NCBI GenBank assembly: GCA_900759325.1
Contig: CAAEUW010000040.1
Location: 1-64,000, forward strand
Reading direction: 5' to 3'
Length of the DNA: 64,000 bases
Source: an uncultured Peptostreptococcus sp.
Lineage (GTDB): Bacteria; Bacillota; Clostridia; Peptostreptococcales; Peptostreptococcaceae
The notes under the pieces were generated by a model. That model searched no databases and was not told the DNA's origin. It saw only the letters and a list, made by a program, of their open reading frames with translations. A program made the translations under genes and the position numbers. This document shows positions 36,922-46,119 of the stretch, piece after piece (the first letter of the stretch is position 1; each line of letters begins with the position of its first letter).

Positions 36922-37578
36922 TTATTCTCCATCTACCGCTCTTCTTAAATCCATTACGGCCTTGTCAATATCTTCCTTACCAAATATAGCTGAACCCGCT
37001 ACTAGCACATCAGCACCTGCATCTACCAAAGCCTTGATATTCTCACTTGTAACGCCTCCATCTACCTCGATTTCCACGTCTAGTCCCTTGTCATCAATCA
37101 TCTTTTTTAGTTCTTTTACCTTGTCCAGGACCTCGGGTATGAACTTCTGTCCACCAAAGCCAGGGTTAACTGACATCAATAGGACCATGTCTAGCTCTCC
37201 TAGGATATGTTTTATCATACAGACTGGTGTAGCTGGATTTAGGACAACTCCCGCCTTAATACCATATGACTTGATATTCTGTATAGTCCTATGTAGGTGG
37301 GTGCAAGTTTCATAGTGGACCGTAATGATGTCACAGCCAGCTGCTGCCAAATCTGGCAAGAACTTGTCCGGATCTGATATCATTAGGTGGGCATCAAACA
37401 CCATATTTAGGTCCTTTCTCAGACTCTTAATGATTGGAGCTCCAAATGTAATATTTGGTACAAAATGACCGTCCATTACATCTAGGTGTAGGTATTCACA
37501 ACCTGCTGCCTCCACCCTCTTACATGATTCTAATAGTCTAGCAAAGTCTGCTGACAAAACTGATGGTGCTAATTTCAT
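36922..37578 (-). CDS. rpe: Ribulose-phosphate 3-epimerase
   Basis: Pentose phosphate pathway enzyme converting ribulose-5-phosphate to xylulose-5-phosphate. 218-residue TIM barrel with the metal ligands and catalytic Asp in HLDVMDGHFVPN, His in DAHLMI, SVNPGFGGQKF and the second catalytic Asp in EVDGGV. Overlaps the rsgA stop by one base (TAATG) and abuts thiN. Confidence 0.98.
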   Translation of the reverse strand: MKLAPSVLSADFARLLESCKRVEAAGCEYLHLDVMDGHFVPNITFGAPIIKSLRKDLNMVFDAHLMISDPDKFLPDLAAAGCDIITVHYETCTHLHRTIQNIKSYGIKAGVVLNPATPVCMIKHILGELDMVLLMSVNPGFGGQKFIPEVLDKVKELKKMIDDKGLDVEIEVDGGVTSENIKALVDAGADVLVAGSAIFGKEDIDKAVMDLRRAVDGE

Positions 37579-38477
37579 TATAAATTCCTCCTAAGCTCTC
37601 TAATTTTCAAATTATTTATTTCATCTAGTATCTGTAGGTAAGACTTGTACCTACTTTCTGATATTTGTCCTGCTTCAAGAGCCTCCTTGACTCCACAGGC
37701 CGGCTCATTCTTGTGGATACACTTGTTCCCAAAGCGGCAGTCCTGGTAATTGGCAAACTCTATAAAGTATTCCTGAAGCTCTTCAATTTCTATATCAGTA
37801 AGGTCAAAGGAACTGAAGCCTGGTGTGTCCGCAACTATGGCATTTGGACCTAGCTTGTATAGTTGGGAATGCCTAGTTGTATGCTTGCCCCTGCCTAGCT
37901 TTTGTGAAATTTCTGCAGTTTCAAGCTTGAAGTCTGGCTCTATGGCATTTAGGATACTTGACTTGCCTACACCTGACTGGCCCGCAAATACAGATATACA
38001 TCCTTCTAGTTCATGCCTAACCTGGTCTACACCCTGGCCTGTTTCAACACTTACAGGTATGACCTTGTAGCCTATTTTCTCATAGTCAGAAACTATCCTA
38101 TCTACTATAGTCCCATCCTTGTCCAGGTCAACCTTGGTCAAAACAATCCTTATATCTAAATTTTCCTTTTCCGAAAAAACTATAAACCTATCTAAAAGAA
38201 CCATATTTGGACTTGGTTCCTTAACTGAAAAGGTTATTAAGACCTTGTCAATATTAGCTATTGGTGGCCTTACCAGCTCAGTTTTTCTTTCGTATATTTT
38301 TTCTATATTGCCCTTTTTATCTGTTTCATCTATTATGCTAATTGCAACCCTATCCCCCACAAGAGGGCTAAGTCCCTTTTTTCTGAATATACCACGAGCC
38401 TTACATTCGTATAGGTCCTGGCCTACCTCTACATAATAAAATCCACTGATACCCTTGATTATTATTCCGTCTTTCAT
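37578..38477 (-). CDS. rsgA: Ribosome small-subunit-dependent GTPase RsgA
   Basis: Late 30S assembly GTPase. 299 residues: N-terminal OB fold, then the circularly permuted G domain, with G4 LTKVDL before G1 AGQSGVGKSSILN and G3 DTPGFSS, and the C-terminal zinc finger (CRFGNKCIHKNEPAC). Fully intact. Lies between the FabG-like gene and rpe, and is a known PrkC-linked neighbour in Firmicutes. Confidence 0.97.
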   Translation of the reverse strand: MKDGIIIKGISGFYYVEVGQDLYECKARGIFRKKGLSPLVGDRVAISIIDETDKKGNIEKIYERKTELVRPPIANIDKVLITFSVKEPSPNMVLLDRFIVFSEKENLDIRIVLTKVDLDKDGTIVDRIVSDYEKIGYKVIPVSVETGQGVDQVRHELEGCISVFAGQSGVGKSSILNAIEPDFKLETAEISQKLGRGKHTTRHSQLYKLGPNAIVADTPGFSSFDLTDIEIEELQEYFIEFANYQDCRFGNKCIHKNEPACGVKEALEAGQISESRYKSYLQILDEINNLKIRELRRNL

Positions 38478-38540
38478 TCTACCTCCCAGTATCTATCACT
38501 ACTTATATGATAACACAAGTAACTTGTCAATTAAAGTTCT

Positions 38541-39275
38541 TTAAATGACAAAACCACCGTTGCTGGCTAGGACCTGGCCCGTAATAAAGTCAGCCCTGTC
38601 AGAGGCCAAAAATGAAACCAGATTAGCTATATCTTCAGGCTGGCCCAGCCTCATTAGGGGTGTCTCATCTCTTAGGTAGTCTATATCTGCCTGACCGAAG
38701 TCCTTCATCATATCTGTCATGATCACACCTGGGGCAATAGCATTTACCCTTATGCCTGATGGTCCAACCTCCTTGGCCAGGGCCTTTGTAAAACCAATCA
38801 TACCAGCCTTGGATGCTGAATAGGCAACCTCACATGATGCCCCTACCTGTCCCCACATTGAGGATATATTAATTATATTACCGTGGTGGTTTGATACCAT
38901 ATAGCCTAGAACTTCCTTGGAGCATAGGAAGACTGACTTTAGATTTATGTCCATTATCCTATCCCAATCTTCCTCCTCCATGTCAGTAAGCAATCCCTCA
39001 TAGCTGATGCCTGAGTTATTTACCAATACATCTATATGACCAAACCTATCTATACAAAATTCAAACATGGCCTTAACCTGGTCCTGTTTTGATACATCTG
39101 CCTTGAAAATCTCTACCTGGCAGCCTTCTGACCTTAGCAGTTGGCAGGTATCCTGGGCTTCGCTTTTGGATTTGTTGTAGTTTATTAATACCCTATAGCC
39201 CTCTCTTGCAAGCTGGATGGCTACCTGCCTACCAATTCCCCTGGAGCCTCCAGTTACCAATGCTACCTTGTTCAT
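38541..39275 (-). CDS. FabG-like 3-oxoacyl-ACP reductase / short-chain dehydrogenase
   Basis: 244 residues, classical SDR: cofactor-binding TGGSRGIGRQ, structural NNSG, catalytic Ser in ISSMWG and the Tyr-x3-Lys pair in AYSASKAG, with the C-terminal FITGQVLASNGGF typical of FabG. NADPH is likely given the basic residue after the glycine motif. The ATG at 39275 follows AGGAGGAG; a frame reaching 39326 would cross a terminator hairpin and is rejected. It sits between the PASTA kinase and rsgA, an insertion into the normal Firmicutes order and away from other fatty-acid genes, so it could equally reduce another substrate. Confidence 0.88.
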   Translation of the reverse strand: MNKVALVTGGSRGIGRQVAIQLAREGYRVLINYNKSKSEAQDTCQLLRSEGCQVEIFKADVSKQDQVKAMFEFCIDRFGHIDVLVNNSGISYEGLLTDMEEEDWDRIMDINLKSVFLCSKEVLGYMVSNHHGNIINISSMWGQVGASCEVAYSASKAGMIGFTKALAKEVGPSGIRVNAIAPGVIMTDMMKDFGQADIDYLRDETPLMRLGQPEDIANLVSFLASDRADFITGQVLASNGGFVI

Positions 39276-39294
39276 TAAATCTCCTCCTAAAAAC

Positions 39295-39321
39295 AAGGAG
39301 TTACCAGCTAGGCAACTCCTT
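39295..39321 (-). terminator. Terminator between the PASTA kinase and the FabG-like gene
   Basis: AAGGAGTT / AACTCCTT stem with an 11-base loop, then GTTTTTAGG on the minus strand; that run directly precedes the fabG ribosome site. Confidence 0.75.
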
Positions 39322-39357
39322 ATCATAATCTACTTTAGTAATATTGTCTAAATTATC

Positions 39358-41235
39358 TTAGTTGTTAGTTCCACCAATAATATTTTCGCTTGTAGTACCT
39401 CCTGAAGAATCTGAACCATTATCAGGTACTATTATACTACTTCCATTACCACTGTTGTTGCCACTATTATTACCTGACCTGCCATTTGGCCTAGTAATCC
39501 TAGATGTCCTGCCTGTAGAAGGGTCTATGTCCCTACCACTGTTGTCATTGATAATAGCCCCGTTATCATTTGAGTCATTATCATCAATTATAGATGGTCT
39601 CTCCTGACTTGCCTTCTTACCCTTGCTGACAACTAGGGATACCTTCTGACCTTCATCACTTGAACCACCAACTAGACTCTGGCTTAATACTGTGCCCTCT
39701 TCGGCATCATTATATTCGTATTTAACATTTCCTAAGATTAGCTTGTTGTCATTCAATAGCTTTTCTGCCTGAGAAAGCTTTAGGCCCACCACATTTGGTA
39801 CAGGAACCTTTGAATTACCCTTGCTGACTATTACGCTCACAGAGTCTCCCTTCTTTAGGGTAGTATTCTCACTAGGTGTCTGTGTAATTATCCTATCCTT
39901 GCTGACACCATTGCTATACTCCTCTGATTTGACAACTAGCCTTAGACCTGTTCCCTCTAGACTCTTCTGGGCCTCTTCAACAGTCATGTTCACAACGCTA
40001 GGCACTGTAACATTTTCTGAATTATCCTTGCTGAATAGTCCAAGTCCAAAGTATTTCATGAAAAAGGCCGCATAGCCTATAAGGATCATTATTAGGATTA
40101 CTGCAAGTATCTTCAGTCTCCTACGAGCCCTTGGTGTTTCCTTCTTCTTGGCCTTGTTCTTCTTTTCCTGCTTCTTTTCTCTCTTCTTTTCTTTTCTAGA
40201 CTTAGGCTTTTCTTCGTAGTAGTCATCGTCTATATCTTCATCTTCATAGTAGTAGTCATCGTCCTCGTAATAGTCATCTCCATCTTCATCATAGTAGTCA
40301 TCGTCCTCGTAGTCATCATATTGGACTGGCTTTCTACCATTGAAAATCTCAGGATCTCTCCTATCTACATCAGTCGTAGCGAAGTTATTATAGTCCTTTA
40401 TATATGGTAGGTCTATATTCCTCTCTACAAATTCTATATCCTCTATCAACTCTTCAGCTGTCTGGTACCTATTAGCAGGCTCCTTCTGTGTCATCTTGCT
40501 GATAATTGTCCTTACACTATTTGGAATATTTATCTTATCCTCTTCTGTAAAGGCTATATCCTCATTTATATGCTTCAAGGCTATAGATATAGGGCTATCA
40601 CCACTAAAAGGTACTCTACCTATAATCATTTCATATAGGACTATACCTAGAGAATATAGGTCTGCATTACTTGTTAGGTGCTTACCCTTGGCCTGCTCAG
40701 GTGAAATGTAGTGGACTGACCCAATTACACTTCCCATATTTGTCATAGTCGAGCTGCTGACAGCCTTTGCTATACCAAAGTCTGCAACCTTTACCTGCCT
40801 ACCATCCTTTGATATCAATATATTATGAGGTTTAATGTCCCTGTGAATTATACCATTCCTATGGGCTGCACTCAGAGCCCTAGCTATCTGCTTGGCTATA
40901 TCCAAGGCAGTATATTCCTCGAGACGACCTTCTTCCTGTATGATTTCCTTTAGATTTTGTCCGTCCACATACTCCATTACTATATAGTGGACCTTTCCAT
41001 CCTCACCGACATCGTATACGTTCACAATGTTAGGGTGGGATAGGCTGGCTACGGCCTCTGCCTCTCTCTTGAACTTAACCAAAAATTCCTGGTCATCGAC
41101 AAATTCTGGCCTTAATACCTTTACTGCAACAATCCTATTTAAAAGCTTGTCCCTAGCCTGGTATACAAATGCCATTCCACCGTCGCCAATTTTTCTTAAT
41201 ATCTCGTATCTATTTCCTAATACTGTAGCTCCCAT
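39358..41235 (-). CDS. prkC: PASTA-domain Ser/Thr protein kinase
   Basis: 625-residue membrane kinase that senses cell-wall fragments. Kinase domain (about 1-272) with Lys39, catalytic Asp133 in HRDIKPHN, DFG 152-154 and a Thr-rich activation loop. A striking acidic, Tyr-rich tract (305-342, about 11 Tyr) is followed at once by a Lys-rich one (343-373) before the membrane helix (374-393). Outside are two PASTA repeats (about 409-472 and 476-540), fewer than the three or more in many relatives, and a Ser/Asn/Gly-rich tail. The PP2C phosphatase is the next gene upstream, ending 12 bases before the kinase ATG. Confidence 0.95.
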   Translation of the reverse strand: MGATVLGNRYEILRKIGDGGMAFVYQARDKLLNRIVAVKVLRPEFVDDQEFLVKFKREAEAVASLSHPNIVNVYDVGEDGKVHYIVMEYVDGQNLKEIIQEEGRLEEYTALDIAKQIARALSAAHRNGIIHRDIKPHNILISKDGRQVKVADFGIAKAVSSSTMTNMGSVIGSVHYISPEQAKGKHLTSNADLYSLGIVLYEMIIGRVPFSGDSPISIALKHINEDIAFTEEDKINIPNSVRTIISKMTQKEPANRYQTAEELIEDIEFVERNIDLPYIKDYNNFATTDVDRRDPEIFNGRKPVQYDDYEDDDYYDEDGDDYYEDDDYYYEDEDIDDDYYEEKPKSRKEKKREKKQEKKNKAKKKETPRARRRLKILAVILIMILIGYAAFFMKYFGLGLFSKDNSENVTVPSVVNMTVEEAQKSLEGTGLRLVVKSEEYSNGVSKDRIITQTPSENTTLKKGDSVSVIVSKGNSKVPVPNVVGLKLSQAEKLLNDNKLILGNVKYEYNDAEEGTVLSQSLVGGSSDEGQKVSLVVSKGKKASQERPSIIDDNDSNDNGAIINDNSGRDIDPSTGRTSRITRPNGRSGNNSGNNSGNGSSIIVPDNGSDSSGGTTSENIIGGTNN

Positions 41236-41247
41236 AATAACACCACC

Positions 41248-41997
41248 TTATACCAAAACTATTATTACAGTAACATTATCTTTGCCCGATGCTTCATTGG
41301 CCAGGTCTACTAGGCCTTGGGTAGGATCATCAAGCTCTGTATTCAACAATGTTTGCTCTATATCTTCTCTATCAACAGCCCCAGTCAATCCGTCAGTAGC
41401 CAATAATATTTTGTCACCTTCCTCAAGGTCAACATCGTATATGTCTACCAATACAACTGGCTCTGTTCCGACCGCCCTTGTTATCTTGTTCCTATCGGGA
41501 TGGTTCCTAGCTTCTTCCTCAGTTATTATATTGGCCTTTACATACTCCTCTACTATTGAGTGGTCGTAAGTAATCTTTTCTAGTCTTCCACCATTTTTCA
41601 ATACATAGCACCTACTATCACCAACATTGGCTATATAGGCCTTATTCTTGTAAACAACTGCAAGTGTTAAGGTTGTGCCCATACCGTCATAGATTATGTC
41701 CTCCTTGGACTTGTCATATACCATAGAGTTGACAGTGTTATAGGCCTGCTTAATTATATCCTCTATATAATCAATTTTTACTACTCCATTTTGTATTAAG
41801 TTATCATTAAAAAATTCTATTAAATTTTCTACTGCTAGTTGGCTGGCAACCTCACCCTTGTTGTGGCCACCCATACCATCTGCTATGGCAAAAATTCCTA
41901 TCTCACTACCATCGCCGACTTCTATTATCTCACCCTTACAATAGTCTTCGTTATTCTTCCTGACCATGCCAATATGAGATTTAAACAAAAAATCCAT
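41248..41997 (-). CDS. PP2C-type Ser/Thr protein phosphatase
   Basis: 249 residues, reverses the action of the neighbouring PASTA kinase. Metal-binding motifs are visible: KNNEDYC near the N-terminus, ADGMGGHNKGEVAS, GDSRCYVL, TDGLTG and the final GKDNVTVIIV. This is the PrpC/Stp type, always paired with PrkC. It follows rlmN by 12 bases. Confidence 0.96.
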   Translation of the reverse strand: MDFLFKSHIGMVRKNNEDYCKGEIIEVGDGSEIGIFAIADGMGGHNKGEVASQLAVENLIEFFNDNLIQNGVVKIDYIEDIIKQAYNTVNSMVYDKSKEDIIYDGMGTTLTLAVVYKNKAYIANVGDSRCYVLKNGGRLEKITYDHSIVEEYVKANIITEEEARNHPDRNKITRAVGTEPVVLVDIYDVDLEEGDKILLATDGLTGAVDREDIEQTLLNTELDDPTQGLVDLANEASGKDNVTVIIVLV

Positions 41998-42009
41998 ACG
42001 AGTCCTCCT

Positions 42010-43047
42010 TTACCTCTTACTTACACTCCTCCTTAGCTGGCCGCAGGCACCACTGATGTCTGCACCCATAGAGTTTCTGATTGTAACAGGTATATTATTC
42101 TTTTCTAAATAAGCTTTAAATTTGTTTATGTATAAAATGTCAGGCTTTTCAAAGTCCCTTTCCTCTATTGGATTTATAGGGATTAGATTAACATGACACA
42201 ACATTCCCCTCAGTAATCTGACTATCCTCTCTGCTTCCTTTTTGGAGTCATTAACCCCCTTTATCAAGGAATATTCAAAGGTAATCCTCCTGTTGGTCTT
42301 GCCAAGATAATAATGACAAGCTTCTATTATTTGATCTATCTTATACTTGTTGGCAACAGGCATTATCTTTTGTCTCTCCTCATCAAAGGGAGAGTGGAGA
42401 GATATGGCTAGATTTATTGGAATTTCCAAGTCAGCCAGGTCTCTTATCCTATCGACTATACCACAAGTGGATAGGGTAATATGCCTATTACCAATGTTTA
42501 GTCCATTTTCTTCATTTACCAGCTTCAAAAACCTTATAGAGTTTTCATAGTTGTCAAGTGGCTCACCACTTCCCATCATGACTATATTAGACACCCTCTT
42601 GCCCAGGTCTTCCTGGACCTTGATAATCTGGTCTAATATCTCCCATGCTTCTAGGTTTCTAGATAAGCCATCTATGGTAGAGGCACAAAATCTACAACCC
42701 ATCCTACATCCAACCTGGTTGGACACACAAAGAGTCAGCCTCGTATCGTAGTCCATGGCTACTGTTTCAATTATATTACCATCATTTAGCTTAAATAGGT
42801 ACTTTTTAGTACCATCAATTTTGGAATCTAAACGTAGGTCTTTTTCTATATTTCCTATTATTACGTGTTCCTCTAGCTTGGCCCTAAGAGACTTAGGTAT
42901 ATTATTCATTTCATCAAAGTCCCTAATGTTCCTATATAGCCAAGAATATATCTGACTTCCCCTGAACTTTTTCTCTCCTATGGACACTAGAAAATCCTTA
43001 AGCTCTTCTTCTGTCAAGTTTTTGAGCACAATCTTTCCTTTATACAT
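42010..43047 (-). CDS. rlmN: 23S rRNA (adenine2503-C2) / tRNA methyltransferase RlmN
   Basis: Radical SAM enzyme that methylates A2503 of 23S rRNA and A37 of some tRNAs. 345 residues; the iron-sulfur motif CRMGCRFC is intact, GSGEPLDNY follows, and the resolving Cys lies near the C-terminus (SGACGQL). The methyl-carrying Cys also lies in this C-terminal area. Between rsmB and the PP2C gene, the usual Firmicutes place. Confidence 0.97.
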   Translation of the reverse strand: MYKGKIVLKNLTEEELKDFLVSIGEKKFRGSQIYSWLYRNIRDFDEMNNIPKSLRAKLEEHVIIGNIEKDLRLDSKIDGTKKYLFKLNDGNIIETVAMDYDTRLTLCVSNQVGCRMGCRFCASTIDGLSRNLEAWEILDQIIKVQEDLGKRVSNIVMMGSGEPLDNYENSIRFLKLVNEENGLNIGNRHITLSTCGIVDRIRDLADLEIPINLAISLHSPFDEERQKIMPVANKYKIDQIIEACHYYLGKTNRRITFEYSLIKGVNDSKKEAERIVRLLRGMLCHVNLIPINPIEERDFEKPDILYINKFKAYLEKNNIPVTIRNSMGADISGACGQLRRSVSKR

Positions 43048-43069
43048 TATACCACACCTTTATTGATTT

Positions 43070-44413
43070 TTAAATTTTTTTCATTCTGCAAATAAAGAAT
43101 CCATCCATCTCATATTGGTCTGGTAAGATCTTTACTATGGCCTTGTCACCTAGACCCAAAAACTCCTTGATAGACCCTAGCTTGTCTAGGGAAAAGTCCT
43201 TGTGGTTGGCTAAGAACTTGTCCACCACATCCATATTTTCCTGCCTAAAAATAGTACAGGTTGAATATATTATCTGGCCTCCCTCCCTTAGGTAGGCACT
43301 AGCATTTTCCAAAATCTGGTACTGAAGGCCTGGTAGGTCTAGGACCTCTTCCTCCTTCTTGTACTTGATTTCTGGCTTTCTCCTTACTATTCCCATGCCT
43401 GAACAGGGTACATCACATAGGACATAGTCAAACTTGCCTATGTAGCCCTCATTAAGGACCAGGGCATCTCCCAGCCTGGCCTCCATATTTTTAAGGCCCA
43501 GCCTCCTAGCATAGGTATTCATCAACTTAATCTTGTGGTCAAATATATCCTGTGATATGACCTGACCAGTATTTTCCATGAGCTCTCCAATATGGGTAGA
43601 CTTACCACCCGGAGCAGCGCATAGGTCTAAGACCCTTGACTCTCTTTTGGGGTCCATTATCCTAGCTACCAGCATAGAGCTTAAATCCTGAACGCTTACA
43701 TAACCCTCCCTGAATAGAGGATGCTTGTCTATAGACTTTAGGCCCTTGACCTTGATAGCCTCTTCAATTCCATCTATCCTACTAGTTTCAAGTCCCTGGC
43801 CTCTCAGGTCTTCAACTATTTTCCCTACAAGGTCATCCATTGATTGTCCCGGTCTTAGCTTGGTCCTATTTACCCTAAGGTATATACTTGGCTTTTGGGA
43901 TAGGGCACTTAGTATAGCCTCTGTCCTTTCAAATCCATATTCCTTGACCAGGCCTTCAACTATCCACTTCTCATAGGAATAGTATATAGCTAGGTTGTCT
44001 ACTGTATTTAGTCTGATAGACTTGATATCATCTAGACTTCTGGAAATATTTCTAAGGACTGCATTTACAAAAGAAGCAGATCTCTTATCTAGTTTTTTGA
44101 TTAAGTTTACGGACTCATTTATGGCCGCATAGTCAGCTACACCATCCATATGTACCAATTGGTAGGTTCCCATCCTCAGGACCAGCTTGACAGAATGCTG
44201 CATCTTCCTGACCTTGATTTTAGATACCTTGTTAATCATATAGTCCAGGTACCTCTTCCTCTCAAGTATGCCATATACTAGCTCTGTGACAAAACCCTTG
44301 TCCTGGTCATCTAAGTCGGCTTCATTCAGGAACTTATTAAGAGCCATATTGGAATAGTTTCCGTTGACCTCTATATCAAACAATATCTTATAAGCTATAT
44401 ACCTAGCTGACAT
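43070..44413 (-). CDS. rsmB: 16S rRNA (cytosine967-C5)-methyltransferase RsmB
   Basis: 447 residues: N-terminal NusB-like RNA-binding domain (1-130) and C-terminal SAM-dependent domain with DLCAAPGGKSTHIGE, the catalytic Cys pair in DVPCSGMG and STCTI. The ATG at 44413 follows AAGGGAG; a longer frame would run into a hairpin and is rejected. The preceding gene is the zinc peptidase, itself an uncommon insertion between fmt and rsmB. Confidence 0.96.
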   Translation of the reverse strand: MSARYIAYKILFDIEVNGNYSNMALNKFLNEADLDDQDKGFVTELVYGILERKRYLDYMINKVSKIKVRKMQHSVKLVLRMGTYQLVHMDGVADYAAINESVNLIKKLDKRSASFVNAVLRNISRSLDDIKSIRLNTVDNLAIYYSYEKWIVEGLVKEYGFERTEAILSALSQKPSIYLRVNRTKLRPGQSMDDLVGKIVEDLRGQGLETSRIDGIEEAIKVKGLKSIDKHPLFREGYVSVQDLSSMLVARIMDPKRESRVLDLCAAPGGKSTHIGELMENTGQVISQDIFDHKIKLMNTYARRLGLKNMEARLGDALVLNEGYIGKFDYVLCDVPCSGMGIVRRKPEIKYKKEEEVLDLPGLQYQILENASAYLREGGQIIYSTCTIFRQENMDVVDKFLANHKDFSLDKLGSIKEFLGLGDKAIVKILPDQYEMDGFFICRMKKI

Positions 44414-44432
44414 ATTATCTCCCTTCAAATAG

Positions 44433-44464
44433 ATGTGACTATACACATCTGCATATAGTCACAT
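44433..44464 (-). other. Perfect 11-bp hairpin upstream of rsmB
   Basis: ATGTGACTATA / TATAGTCACAT with a 10-base loop, ending 20 bases before the rsmB ATG. There is only a weak T-run (TCTATTTG) after it, so it may be a partial terminator for the zinc peptidase gene or a leader structure for rsmB. Confidence 0.6.
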
Positions 44465-44484
44465 TACTTTTATATACTGCAGAC

Positions 44485-45174
44485 CTAATCATCACTTCTA
44501 GCAAGCAGGACCAACCTCACTAACTGTAAGATCGATGCAAGAGCTGCTGCTACGTATGTTAAGGCTGCTGCATTCAATACCTTTTTGCTTTCCTTATGCT
44601 CATCTAGGCCCACTATACCTAGACTTTCCAACTGCTTCAAAGCCCTTGATGAGGCATTGAACTCAACAGGTAAAGTAACTACCTGAAATAAAACTGTAGC
44701 TGAAAATAGGACTATTCCTAGCCACAAGAACTGCCTACTTACAAAGAAACCCATCATTATAATTATCCATGATGCAGAAGATGCGAAATTAACTGCTGGA
44801 ACTATTGCACTTCTAAACATCATAGGCACATAAGACTCTTTGTCCTGGATTGCGTGTCCACACTCATGGGCTGCAACCGAAATCGAAGTGATGGAAGTCC
44901 CATAAAATACCTCTTCAGATAGACTGACAGTCTTACCCCTTGGGTCATAGTGGTCAGTCAAGGAACCTGGTACTGGGTTTACAGGTACTGATGATAGTCC
45001 ATTGGAGTCTAGTATCCTCCTAGCCACCTCCTGGCCTGTCATCCCCTTCATGGCCCTTACCTTAAAATATTTTTTTGTTGTAGAACTTACCTTGAAAGAT
45101 GCGTAGATACTTAACAAGATTGCTGGTATCAAAATCAAGAAAGTCCTGTCCATATATAATCCATAAGGATACAT
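44485..45174 (-). CDS. Membrane zinc metallopeptidase (YugP-type)
   Basis: 229-residue integral membrane protein of the neutral zinc metallopeptidase family. Hydrophobic segments lie near residues 10-25, 128-165 and 205-222; the HExxH-like motif is AAHECGHAIQ (about 116-125). Physiological substrate unknown. AGGAGG precedes the ATG. Placed between fmt and rsmB, as in a number of Clostridia. Confidence 0.9.
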   Translation of the reverse strand: MYPYGLYMDRTFLILIPAILLSIYASFKVSSTTKKYFKVRAMKGMTGQEVARRILDSNGLSSVPVNPVPGSLTDHYDPRGKTVSLSEEVFYGTSITSISVAAHECGHAIQDKESYVPMMFRSAIVPAVNFASSASWIIIMMGFFVSRQFLWLGIVLFSATVLFQVVTLPVEFNASSRALKQLESLGIVGLDEHKESKKVLNAAALTYVAAALASILQLVRLVLLARSDD

Positions 45175-45188
45175 ACTTATCCCTCCTG

Positions 45189-46118
45189 TTAACTCAATAT
45201 TTTTCCTATTTCTATAGTATTTCCCTTTATATATTCAGACACATGCATCCTCTTTTTGTTAGGCATCTGTATCTCTTCAATCAGGATTAAACCTACACCA
45301 CAGGCTACCTCAATACCATCCTTGCCAACTGCAACAATGGTACCCGGTTCCTTACCAGTCTGGCCTTGGCTGATGCTTGTTTTCCATATCTTTATCTTGC
45401 CATATGGGCTTTCACACCAGGCTCCTGGCCATGGTACAGTCCCCCTTACAAGGTTATGAATACATACTGCAGACTTCTTAAAGTCTATATGTCCAAGGTC
45501 CCTATCCATCATAGGTGCATAGGTAGACTCATCATCATTTTGCCTTATTCTCTCAGCTGTACCATCCTCTATGGCCTTGACAGTCTGGCTCAAGACGTCT
45601 GCTCCTTCTTCCATCATGATATCATGTAGCTGGCCTGCATTTATTTCATCGTCCAGGCTAAACTCCCTAGTCTTGATAATGTCTCCTGTGTCTAGGCCCT
45701 CATCCATAAACATAGTTGTTACACCTGTTTTTTCTTCGCCATTTATGATTGCCCAGTTTATTGGGGCAGCCCCCCTATACTTAGGCAATAGGGATACGTG
45801 AACATTTACACAGCCATACTTGGGTAGGTCTAGGACCTCCTTCCTAAGTATCTGTCCAAAGGCTATCACCACAATAAGGTCCGGATTTAACTCTCTTAGC
45901 CTGTCTAAGAAGTCTGGTTGGCTAGCCTTTTCAGGTTGTAGTATTTCTAATTCATGTCTCATGGCAGCTTCCTTGACTGGTGAAAAAGCTAGTTTCTTGC
46001 CCCTTCCCTTAGGTCTATCTGGCTGGGTCACTACGGCACACAAATCATGACCATCGCTAATCAATCTCTCCAGTGAAGGCACTGCTATCTCAGGAGTTCC
46101 CATAAAAACTATACGCAT
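45189..46118 (-). CDS. fmt: Methionyl-tRNA formyltransferase
   Basis: Formylates initiator Met-tRNA with 10-formyltetrahydrofolate. 309 residues: GTPEIAVPSL at the N-terminus, the catalytic region HVSLLPKYRGAAPINWAI and GVTTMFMDEGLDTGDII, followed by the C-terminal tRNA-binding beta domain. The ATG at 46118 follows AAAGGGTG; a GTG three codons earlier lies in that site. It is two bases from the def stop, so the pair is coupled in formylation and deformylation. Confidence 0.97.
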   Translation of the reverse strand: MRIVFMGTPEIAVPSLERLISDGHDLCAVVTQPDRPKGRGKKLAFSPVKEAAMRHELEILQPEKASQPDFLDRLRELNPDLIVVIAFGQILRKEVLDLPKYGCVNVHVSLLPKYRGAAPINWAIINGEEKTGVTTMFMDEGLDTGDIIKTREFSLDDEINAGQLHDIMMEEGADVLSQTVKAIEDGTAERIRQNDDESTYAPMMDRDLGHIDFKKSAVCIHNLVRGTVPWPGAWCESPYGKIKIWKTSISQGQTGKEPGTIVAVGKDGIEVACGVGLILIEEIQMPNKKRMHVSEYIKGNTIEIGKILS

Positions 46119-46119
46119 A

